Assembly: GCA_009779455.1 (NCBI GenBank)
Contig: WREG01000117.1
Span: 1-6,443 of the forward strand
Reading direction: 5' to 3'
Origin: Oscillospiraceae bacterium
GTDB lineage: Bacteria; Bacillota; Clostridia; Oscillospirales; Acutalibacteraceae
DNA: 6,443 bases
Below the pieces are notes generated by a model, which ran no database searches, was not told the origin of the DNA, and saw only the letters and a program-made list of their open reading frames with translations. How positions within the stretch are numbered: position 1 is the first letter of the stretch; each line of letters starts with the position of its first letter. Position numbers and translations under genes: made by a program. Positions 1-4,811 of the stretch are shown here, in pieces.

Positions 1-1149
1 CGCGAAGGCAGCGGCAAGCGCGTACCCGGGCAGCTTTGCCTGACTAATCCGGAGGTGCATAATCAAATGCTGCTTGAACTGCGGGAGCATCTCAAAAAAG
101 GCAATCAGCAGTTTGACGGCAACCGCTTTATCATTTCCCTGACGCAGGAGGATAATTTTGACTTCTGCCAATGCGAAAGCTGCAAAGCGGTGGACGAAGA
201 GGAAGGCTCCCACGCGGGTACTATGCTTCGTTTTGTCAACTCTATAGCCGAAGCCATTGAGAATGACTACCCCAACGCCATTTTTGACACCTTTGCCTAT
301 CAATACACCCGCACGCCGCCCGGACACGTCAAACCGCGGGATAACGTGGTTGTGCGGCTTTGCTCAATTGAATGCTGCTTTGCCCATCCCCTGAGCGACC
401 CCAACTGCCCCGATAACGTCAGCTTCGCAAGCGACATCAAAAAATGGAGCGAGGTCTGCAACAGTCTCTATGTCTGGGACTACACCACCAACTATGCGAA
501 TTATAATGTGGTTTTCCCGAACTTCCAAGTTCTGCAAAAGAATATGCAGTTCTTTGAGGAACATAACGTCGTGGGCATTTATGAGGAGGGCAATCACCAG
601 TCCGAAAGGTCCCACAGCGAATTCAACCAGTTGAAAGGCTATTTGCTTTCGCGTCTGATGTATCATCCCGACCTGGATTTCGATGCCGAGATGGACGGCT
701 TTTTAAAAGCATATTATGGCGGCGGCTGGCAATATATGCGTGAATTCATTGACCTTGTTTCCAAAAATACAGGCAAACCGATCCTCGGCACGCACCGTAT
801 GTTGAATATTTTCATTTCACCGACCGAAAAGGGCCTGCTTGATTTAAAACACAGTCAAATCATGTATGCCGATATGCTTTGGGAGAAAGCCGTCGAACTT
901 TCCGGAGACGAAGAATGCAGGCAAAACGTATTGCGTTCCCAATTAAGCTGGCGTTTCTGGAAAGGCTGCAATAAAGCGAGTGAATTCAGCCGTTTGCAGC
1001 AGCCCGGCAAATGGCAGGCTGCGAACGAGGCATTGTTCAATGATTTCGTTGATTTCGGCATTGAGCTTTATCACGAATCCTGGGCGCATGACGCCGGGGA
1101 GCTAAAAAAGCCTGACAACTGGAGGGGCACGCCGGAGCGTTGGCATTAA
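1..1149 (+). CDS. DUF4838 domain protein, C-terminal part (5' end outside window)
   Basis: The reading frame is open from base 1 to the TAA at 1147-1149, giving 382 residues of a protein that begins upstream. The GTG at 55 is internal: the codons before it read in frame and encode residues (QLCLTNPEV) typical of this family, with no ribosome binding site. Visible landmarks, counting codon 1 as residue 1, are a CxCxxC motif (C56, C58, C61), a Glu-Glu pair in GIYEEGN (E195-E196), and YYGGGW (238-243). All align with the second DUF4838 protein at 2432-4402, so the two are paralogues. DUF4838 proteins are of unknown function, have a glycoside-hydrolase-like architecture, and are usually found with carbohydrate-degradation genes; a role in glycan binding or cleavage is inferred. 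Export cannot be judged because the N-terminus is missing. Ile codons are ATT/ATC (13 of 14) and AGG supplies only 3 of 18 Arg codons, unlike the other DUF4838 gene. Confidence 0.88.
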   Translation, partial: REGSGKRVPGQLCLTNPEVHNQMLLELREHLKKGNQQFDGNRFIISLTQEDNFDFCQCESCKAVDEEEGSHAGTMLRFVNSIAEAIENDYPNAIFDTFAYQYTRTPPGHVKPRDNVVVRLCSIECCFAHPLSDPNCPDNVSFASDIKKWSEVCNSLYVWDYTTNYANYNVVFPNFQVLQKNMQFFEEHNVVGIYEEGNHQSERSHSEFNQLKGYLLSRLMYHPDLDFDAEMDGFLKAYYGGGWQYMREFIDLVSKNTGKPILGTHRMLNIFISPTEKGLLDLKHSQIMYADMLWEKAVELSGDEECRQNVLRSQLSWRFWKGCNKASEFSRLQQPGKWQAANEALFNDFVDFGIELYHESWAHDAGELKKPDNWRGTPERWH

Positions 1150-1158
1150 ATAATACCG

Positions 1159-1185
1159 CAGGTGCCTTTGCCAAAAAGGCACCTG
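1159..1185. other. Perfect hairpin just downstream of the first DUF4838 gene
   Basis: An 11-bp perfect stem (CAGGTGCCTTT, 5-nt loop GCCAA, AAAGGCACCTG) begins 10 bases after the stop codon. In the rightward direction it is followed by A-rich sequence and not a U-tract, so it is not a standard intrinsic terminator on its own. It may protect the mRNA 3' end or act together with the next hairpin. Confidence 0.6.
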
Positions 1186-1205
1186 AAAAGTTGAAAAAAC
1201 ATAGC

Positions 1206-1239
1206 ACAAAGCCCCCTGTACTTTAGCAGGGGGCTTTGT
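1206..1239. terminator. Bidirectional intrinsic terminator between convergent genes
   Basis: A 13-bp perfect stem (ACAAAGCCCCCTG / CAGGGGGCTTTGT, 1206-1218 and 1227-1239) encloses an 8-nt loop. Leftward it begins at the base directly after the tRNA CCA and is followed, after GCTATG, by TTTTTTCAACTTTT, which makes it a good terminator for the tRNA transcript. Rightward the stem's own 3' side ends CTTTGTT, a weaker U-tract that could stop transcripts from the first DUF4838 gene. Confidence 0.8.
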
Positions 1240-1314
1240 TGGAGCTACTGGTCAGAATCGAACTGACAACCTGCTCATTACGAATGAGCTGCTCTGCCAT
1301 TGAGCCACAGTAGC
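1240..1314 (-). tRNA. tRNA-Thr, anticodon CGT, with encoded CCA
   Basis: The minus strand folds into a complete cloverleaf. It has acceptor GCTACTG/CAGTAGC (7 bp), T8-G9, a D arm GCTC-AATGGCA-GAGC, an anticodon stem GCTCA/TGAGC with loop TTCGTAA, variable loop AGGTT, and a T arm GTCAG/CTGAC with loop TTCGATT. The discriminator is T, followed by the genomically encoded CCA (75 nt with CCA, 72 without). Anticodon CGT (bases 1280-1282 on the plus strand) reads ACG, and the G1-C72 and C2-G71 pairs fit known ThrRS identity elements. The gene starts only 33 bases after the stop of the upstream lipoprotein gene, and no convincing separate promoter is visible. It may therefore be transcribed by read-through from that gene. 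Confidence 0.95.
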
Positions 1315-1347
1315 TTGTTAGGCCGAAGGGCTTGATTATTTTTTAAT

Positions 1348-2247
1348 TTAATCAAACGCGAGATACCCGTTATACCATTCTATAGTGATTTTAGACAGTT
1401 TATTGCCCGTAAAATAATAAGACACCGTCCCCGTCTGGCTGTCTATGCTGAATTGCCCGCCGCTCTCATATTGTTCGATTTCGTCGGGCCTGTATTTATA
1501 AGAAAGAATTGTAACGCCGTTATCTCCCCGCTCGTCCCCCTTAAACCCTTCGTACGAGTCCAGCACATCCTTTTTTGTGTCCCCTATTGCAATAAAGCGG
1601 GTAAATTCTATGTTTTCAGACGTTATTGTGACAAAATAGGGCTTTATCTGGACTTTTTTATCCTGCTGCGTCGCGGGGTATTCATTCTCGCCGCCGTTTA
1701 AATTTTCCGCTTTGACGAATGAAAGCTTGTTTTCTTCATTTGTCATAAGCTCAAATGAAATTCCGTCAAAATCGGCATACAGGCAAAAATGCCCGCTGCT
1801 GACGCTGTAAACTTTGCCGTATGCCCTGACCGGCTCGCCGAATTCCGTCCATAGCTCGTTAACTGAAACCGGGCGGGGGCCGAATATTTTATCTATTTCG
1901 GAAAATGAGAAAACGCCTTCTTCGGGAACATCAGGCTCATCATTTGGAGCCGCATCGCCGGGATTGCTTGCAGGCGCATCCGTTGCGGCGGGCGCTGCGG
2001 ACGTTCCGTTTGCGGGGTCGGTCCGGTTCGCGTCCGCGCCGGAAACCGCCGCCGTATTTTCATCATTCCCGCCGTTTGCAGGCCCGTCTGCGCCCGCTAT
2101 ATCCGAAGAAGCCCCGGTATCGGAGCCGGCAGTGGGCGTGTCCGCCGGATTTTCGGGGTTTTTATCGTTATTTCCGCATCCCGCCGCAAATATAAGGCAC
2201 AACACAAGAAACAGCGGGATTAACTTAATTTTATTGAAAACTTTCAC
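1348..2247 (-). CDS. Putative surface lipoprotein of unknown function
   Basis: The start is placed at GTG 2247 (299 aa). The longer frame from GTG 2262 would put the ribosome binding site GAGGAG (2260-2255, 7 nt spacing) inside the coding region. Residues 1-23 are a type II signal peptide (Lys-rich start, hydrophobic core), and FAAGC supplies the lipidated Cys24; the -3 position is Ala, not Leu, which is acceptable but not ideal. Residues 25-110 are a low-complexity tether rich in Ala, Pro, Asp, Gly and Asn. Residues 111-299 form a globular domain I do not recognise. It contains two segments with a similar look (about 127-170 and 222-290: helix, then Gly-rich turn, then aromatic strands), reminiscent of the SmpA/BLIP-like fold, but this is a guess. 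The protein should sit on the outer face of the membrane. It is divergent from the DUF4838 gene at 2432 and has its own promoter; the tRNA-Thr gene follows by 33 bases. Confidence 0.85.
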   Translation of the reverse strand: MKVFNKIKLIPLFLVLCLIFAAGCGNNDKNPENPADTPTAGSDTGASSDIAGADGPANGGNDENTAAVSGADANRTDPANGTSAAPAATDAPASNPGDAAPNDEPDVPEEGVFSFSEIDKIFGPRPVSVNELWTEFGEPVRAYGKVYSVSSGHFCLYADFDGISFELMTNEENKLSFVKAENLNGGENEYPATQQDKKVQIKPYFVTITSENIEFTRFIAIGDTKKDVLDSYEGFKGDERGDNGVTILSYKYRPDEIEQYESGGQFSIDSQTGTVSYYFTGNKLSKITIEWYNGYLAFD

Positions 2248-2254
2248 TTTTAAG

Positions 2255-2260
2255 CTCCTC
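2255..2260 (-). promoter_or_regulatory. Ribosome binding site of the lipoprotein gene
   Basis: GAGGAG on the minus strand lies 7 nt before GTG 2247-2245. It decides the start in favour of this GTG over the upstream in-frame GTG at 2262-2260, which has no such site. Confidence 0.75.
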
Positions 2261-2279
2261 ACAAAACCAGCGTAAACGC

Positions 2280-2308
2280 ATTATACAATAAAAATAATAT
2301 TTTTGCAA
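2280..2308 (-). promoter_or_regulatory. Sigma-A-type promoter of the lipoprotein gene
   Basis: On the minus strand, TTGCAA (2308-2303) is followed by a 17-bp spacer and a perfect TATAAT (2285-2280). Transcription would start near 2273, leaving a short leader of about 26 nt before GTG 2247. The hexamers and spacer length are identical to those of the divergent promoter at 2361-2389. Confidence 0.8.
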
Positions 2309-2323
2309 GTGGTAAATCAAAAT

Positions 2324-2361
2324 ATATAAAAAACATTGTAAATTTTTTACGTTTTTTATAT
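2324..2361. repeat. AT-rich inverted repeat between divergent promoters, possible operator
   Basis: Arms ATATAAAAAAC (2324-2334) and GTTTTTTATAT (2351-2361) are perfectly complementary. The 16-bp middle holds a second dyad, GTAAA (2338-2342) and TTTAC (2346-2350). The right arm touches the -35 of the DUF4838 promoter. The position fits a regulator site, but the AT-rich composition makes chance symmetry more likely than usual. Confidence 0.4.
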
Positions 2362-2389
2362 TGCAAAATTTTTAATTTAAGTGTATAAT
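2361..2389 (+). promoter_or_regulatory. Sigma-A-type promoter of the second DUF4838 gene
   Basis: TTGCAA (2361-2366), a 17-bp spacer and a perfect TATAAT (2384-2389) place the transcription start near 2396, about 36 nt before ATG 2432. The in-frame GTG at 2381 overlaps this -10 region and so would not be in the message. Confidence 0.85.
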
Positions 2390-2416
2390 GATATCGGCAA
2401 AAAATTATTTGTAAAA

Positions 2417-2422
2417 AAGGAG
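2417..2422 (+). promoter_or_regulatory. Ribosome binding site of the second DUF4838 gene
   Basis: AAGGAG lies 9 nt before ATG 2432. Together with the promoter it fixes the start at 2432 and rules out the longer frame from GTG 2381. Confidence 0.85.
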
Positions 2423-2431
2423 TGTAAATTT

Positions 2432-4402
2432 ATGAATGCCATCGCAAAATTTTTCGCGCCCATAATATCGTTTTTACTGATATTGGGAATGTATTTGGGT
2501 ATTGTAAACCCGCCTGTGGCGGAATTTGCGCCGGGGACGGTCGAAGTTGAGGTGTATGACGGCCCGGTTCTGACCCTTATTGAAGGCGGCGCCAGCGATT
2601 ATGTCATCGTAAAGGGCGCGGGCGCTTCCCCGTCCGAAAACACGGCGTCCGAAAAGCTTCAGGGGTATCTTGAGCAAATAGGCGGCGCGCTTATCCCAAT
2701 TGTTGACGATTCGGCGGCCCCGTCCGCCAAGGAGATAATCGTGGGCGAAACAAACCGCGAAACCCCGGGGATGCTTGACAGGGCCGCCCTCGGCGACGAC
2801 GGCTTCATCATTAAAACCGACGGGGACAATATCTTTATCGCCGGCGGGGCGAGGGGGACGATTTACGGCGTCTTTGATTTCCTCGAAAAATTCTTAGGCT
2901 GCCGCTGGCTCGCGAACGACATGATAATAATACCCCCCAGCGCGGTTGTCGAAGTGCCCGAAGAGATCGACGAATACGAAATACCGGCGTTTTACTACAG
3001 GGAACCCAGTGTCGTCAACCTTCCGGCCGCGGCCGTCAACCCGGACTACGCCCTCGCCAACAGGATAAACGCCATAGGCCGGATAGGCAACGCGCTGGCC
3101 GATAAGGAAGAATACGGCGGAACCCTGCACTACCCCTGCTGGCACGCGGGCGAGGTCATAATGCCGACGTCGGTGTATTACCCCATCCATCCGGAATATT
3201 TCGCGCTGAACGCTGACGGCGTGACAAGGGCGGGCGATAACCCCAACCCCTGCGCGTCAAACCCCGACGTTATAGATTTCTACATCAACTACGCGCTTAA
3301 TCTGGTCGCTTCGCAGCCTAATACAAAGAGCATATCCATGTGCATCAACGACAGCGACGTGATTTGCTACTGCGACGAATGCGGAGGAACCCACGCAGGG
3401 TATTCCGAGGCCTACATGAAAATGCTGAACGCGGTATGCGACGCCCTGAGGGACGCCGGGCGCGGCGACGTAAAGATAGTCACCTTCGCCTACGCGGCCA
3501 CTATGGAAGCGCCGGAAACAAAGGCCGACGACAATGTAATCGTGTTTTTCTGCCCCATAGGGATGTGCTATATGCATAAAGCGGGAGAATGCGAGCAGGA
3601 GCTGACGCAGTATATCTTCCAAGGCATGCTTCAGGACTGGAGGGAGGTATGCGACAACATAATGTTCTTCGAATACCCCTGCACATACGACCATTACGGC
3701 ATACCGTACCCCATTTGGGGCGCTTTGCAGTCATATATGCAATATTACAGCGCGAACAACGTAAAGGGCCTTTTAAACTGCACCAACGCGGCGGGCGACA
3801 TGAACTTCTACGTTATGAGTACATACCTCTACGCCAAGCTTCTGTGGAACCCCGATGTTGATTTGGAAAAAGTTTATAAGGAGTTCCTTCCGCTGTATTA
3901 CGGCGAGGGCTGGCAGTATATAAGGGAATACCTGAGGATATCAGGCGACGAGCTTTCAGGCAAAACCATAGGCGGCGTGCAGCAGCATGGCCAGTGCCAA
4001 AAAGGCGCGACGACTGCGGGCCATTTCATGGCGACGAACAATGAGCTGAAATACTGCGACGCGCTATGGGAAAACGCCAAAAATCTGGCGTCCGGGCAGC
4101 AGCTTGTCAATATAAGGCGCGCGGAAATTTCCTACAGGATATGGAAATCCGAAAATTTCCGCAATGAATTCTGGATTTTAAAAACAGGCTCGCGGGTTGA
4201 AGCCAATAAAAGCCTGTTTGAGGATATTTGGGAATTGGGCCTGATTGAGCATGACGAGGGCAGCCTTTATCTCGGGGCCGACGATTTTTACGAGCTTCAG
4301 CTTTACCTCCTCACGCCCAGATACTGGTCATGGAGGCAGCTGGGCCGCGACAACGAGGGCAATGTGTCAAGCTTCTTTGAAATTCTGTTTAAAATGATCT
4401 GA
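2432..4402 (+). CDS. Exported DUF4838 domain protein, putative glycan-active
   Basis: The protein has 656 residues from ATG 2432. Residues 8-25 are a hydrophobic signal peptide or N-terminal anchor without a lipobox; cleavage near A30 is possible. Residues about 45-185 form the alpha/beta domain found in front of many glycoside hydrolases (GH20/GH67-N-like), ending in GGARGTIYGVFDFLEKFLG and RWL (138-160). The DUF4838 core follows (about 210-540) with the CxCxxC motif (C312, C314, C317) and YYGEGW (489-494), and then a helical C-terminal part. It aligns through to the end with the partial protein at 1-1149. The Glu-Glu pair of that paralogue is replaced here by Asn449-Cys450. The family has no established activity; action on extracellular polysaccharide is inference from domain architecture. 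The gene is monocistronic, with its own promoter and a strong terminator. ATA (about 24 of 56 Ile codons) and AGG (12 of about 21 Arg codons) are frequent. Confidence 0.88.
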   Translation: MNAIAKFFAPIISFLLILGMYLGIVNPPVAEFAPGTVEVEVYDGPVLTLIEGGASDYVIVKGAGASPSENTASEKLQGYLEQIGGALIPIVDDSAAPSAKEIIVGETNRETPGMLDRAALGDDGFIIKTDGDNIFIAGGARGTIYGVFDFLEKFLGCRWLANDMIIIPPSAVVEVPEEIDEYEIPAFYYREPSVVNLPAAAVNPDYALANRINAIGRIGNALADKEEYGGTLHYPCWHAGEVIMPTSVYYPIHPEYFALNADGVTRAGDNPNPCASNPDVIDFYINYALNLVASQPNTKSISMCINDSDVICYCDECGGTHAGYSEAYMKMLNAVCDALRDAGRGDVKIVTFAYAATMEAPETKADDNVIVFFCPIGMCYMHKAGECEQELTQYIFQGMLQDWREVCDNIMFFEYPCTYDHYGIPYPIWGALQSYMQYYSANNVKGLLNCTNAAGDMNFYVMSTYLYAKLLWNPDVDLEKVYKEFLPLYYGEGWQYIREYLRISGDELSGKTIGGVQQHGQCQKGATTAGHFMATNNELKYCDALWENAKNLASGQQLVNIRRAEISYRIWKSENFRNEFWILKTGSRVEANKSLFEDIWELGLIEHDEGSLYLGADDFYELQLYLLTPRYWSWRQLGRDNEGNVSSFFEILFKMI

Positions 4403-4420
4403 AAAATTATGTAAAATAAT

Positions 4421-4461
4421 AAGGGAAGGCGTAACGCGGGTGTTATGCCTTCCCTTTTTTT
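4421..4461. terminator. Strong intrinsic terminator after the DUF4838 gene
   Basis: A 15-bp stem with one G-U pair (4421-4435 and 4442-4456, 6-nt loop GCGGGT) leads rightward into a run of seven T (4455-4461). Leftward the stem is flanked by ATTATTTTACATAATTTTT, so it may also stop transcripts of the small regulator gene at 4524-4697. Confidence 0.93.
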
Positions 4462-4500
4462 GTTATAATCCTTTTACATATTACATAAACGTGGTTTTTA

Positions 4501-4528
4501 AATGAAAATTAAAGGCCGTTTTTTCATT
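4501..4528. other. Weak inverted repeat overlapping the end of the regulator gene
   Basis: AATGAAAA (4501-4508) and TTTTCATT (4521-4528) are complementary around a 12-nt loop containing GGCC. The right arm covers the regulator's stop codon. It is AT-rich and weak, and may be a 3'-end structure of the leftward transcript. Nothing else is visible between 4462 and 4523. Confidence 0.3.
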
Positions 4529-4697
4529 CCTCTATATTCACCGTGCCGTATTCCTTTTCATATTCCCTTACGCCCTTCAGCACAAAATATTCAAGCTGGC
4601 TGTTTATGGAACGCCGCTCATCTCTCGCGATAGCTTTTGTTTTTTTGTATACGGTTTCGTCTATCCTGAAATTGGTCGATATTTTAGATAAGTCCAT
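4524..4697 (-). CDS. Ribbon-helix-helix (Arc-like) DNA-binding regulator
   Basis: A 57-residue protein starts at ATG 4697, chosen because AGGAGG (4710-4705) lies 7 nt upstream; the longer frame to 4805 would run through the promoter and the neighbour's ribosome binding site. Its layout is a classic Arc/MetJ-type fold: strand STNFRID (7-13), helix about 14-26, the turn RRSIN (28-32), and a second helix about 32-48. Such proteins dimerise through the strand, which inserts into the DNA major groove at short palindromes. It is divergent from the RCC1-repeat gene at 4812, and the shared intergenic region carries two identical-type palindromes. Repression of that gene and of its own is the natural inference. 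No toxin-like gene accompanies it, so an antitoxin role is less likely, though antitoxins share this fold. Confidence 0.88.
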   Translation of the reverse strand: MDLSKISTNFRIDETVYKKTKAIARDERRSINSQLEYFVLKGVREYEKEYGTVNIEE

Positions 4698-4704
4698 AAT
4701 TGCG

Positions 4705-4710
4705 CCTCCT
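4705..4710 (-). promoter_or_regulatory. Ribosome binding site of the RHH regulator
   Basis: A perfect AGGAGG on the minus strand, 7 nt before ATG 4697-4695, decides the start and shortens the frame from 93 to 57 codons. Confidence 0.88.
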
Positions 4711-4719
4711 ATATTAATA

Positions 4720-4748
4720 CTTAAATAATACCAATACGGTATTGACAA
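4720..4748 (-). promoter_or_regulatory. Possible promoter of the RHH regulator
   Basis: On the minus strand TTGTCA (4748-4743, 5 of 6 to consensus) is followed by a 17-bp spacer and TTTAAG (4725-4720, 4 of 6). The -10 is weak, and other AT-rich hexamers nearby could serve. The -35 overlaps the plus-strand -35 TTGACA almost base for base, so RNA polymerase could not occupy both promoters at once. Confidence 0.4.
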
Positions 4749-4763
4749 TAATAGACACGGTGT
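4734..4763. promoter_or_regulatory. Tandem palindromic operator, AYACGGTRT x2
   Basis: ATACGGTAT (4734-4742) and ACACGGTGT (4755-4763) are odd-centred palindromes sharing the pattern AYACGGTRT, with centres at 4738 and 4759, exactly 21 bp (two helical turns) apart. The first extends to CAATAC-G-GTATTG (4732-4744). One copy sits in the spacer of the plus-strand promoter; the other lies in the spacer of the proposed minus-strand promoter and abuts the -35. Paired, helically phased sites are typical of ribbon-helix-helix operators, so the adjacent 57-aa protein is the likely ligand (inference). Confidence 0.65.
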
Positions 4764-4771
4764 GTTATTAT
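4742..4771 (+). promoter_or_regulatory. Sigma-A-type promoter of the RCC1-repeat gene
   Basis: A perfect TTGACA (4742-4747), an 18-bp spacer and TATTAT (4766-4771, one mismatch) would start transcription near 4778, giving a leader of about 34 nt. The spacer contains the ACACGGTGT palindrome and the -35 overlaps the end of ATACGGTAT, so a bound regulator would block polymerase. An inverted pair ACCAATA (4730-4736) / TATTGGT (4771-4777) also brackets the promoter. Confidence 0.8.
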
Positions 4772-4796
4772 ATTGGTGCGATATTAATATTATTTT

Positions 4797-4802
4797 AGGA
4801 GG
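4797..4802 (+). promoter_or_regulatory. Ribosome binding site of the RCC1-repeat gene
   Basis: A perfect AGGAGG lies 9 nt before ATG 4812 and fixes the start. Confidence 0.88.
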
Positions 4803-4811
4803 CATTTTTCA

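Noticed and set aside
1320..1340. Short plus-strand hairpin (AGGCC-GAAG-GGCTT) followed by a T-rich stretch
   Set aside because: The stem is only 5 bp with a G-U pair and would serve a rightward transcript for which there is no gene; too weak to call a terminator.
1814..2275. 153-codon open frame on the plus strand opposite the lipoprotein tether
   Set aside because: It is the antisense shadow of the GC-rich low-complexity Ala/Pro/Asp/Gly region, has no ribosome binding site, and its product is itself low complexity.
3257..3694. 145-codon minus-strand open frame inside the second DUF4838 gene
   Set aside because: The plus strand has a promoter, ribosome binding site, family motifs and terminator; the antisense frame is a composition effect.
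4524..4697. Reading the ribbon-helix-helix gene as the antitoxin of a toxin-antitoxin pair
   Set aside because: No toxin gene is adjacent on the same strand; downstream there is only about 60 bp of DNA and then the terminator of the opposing gene.
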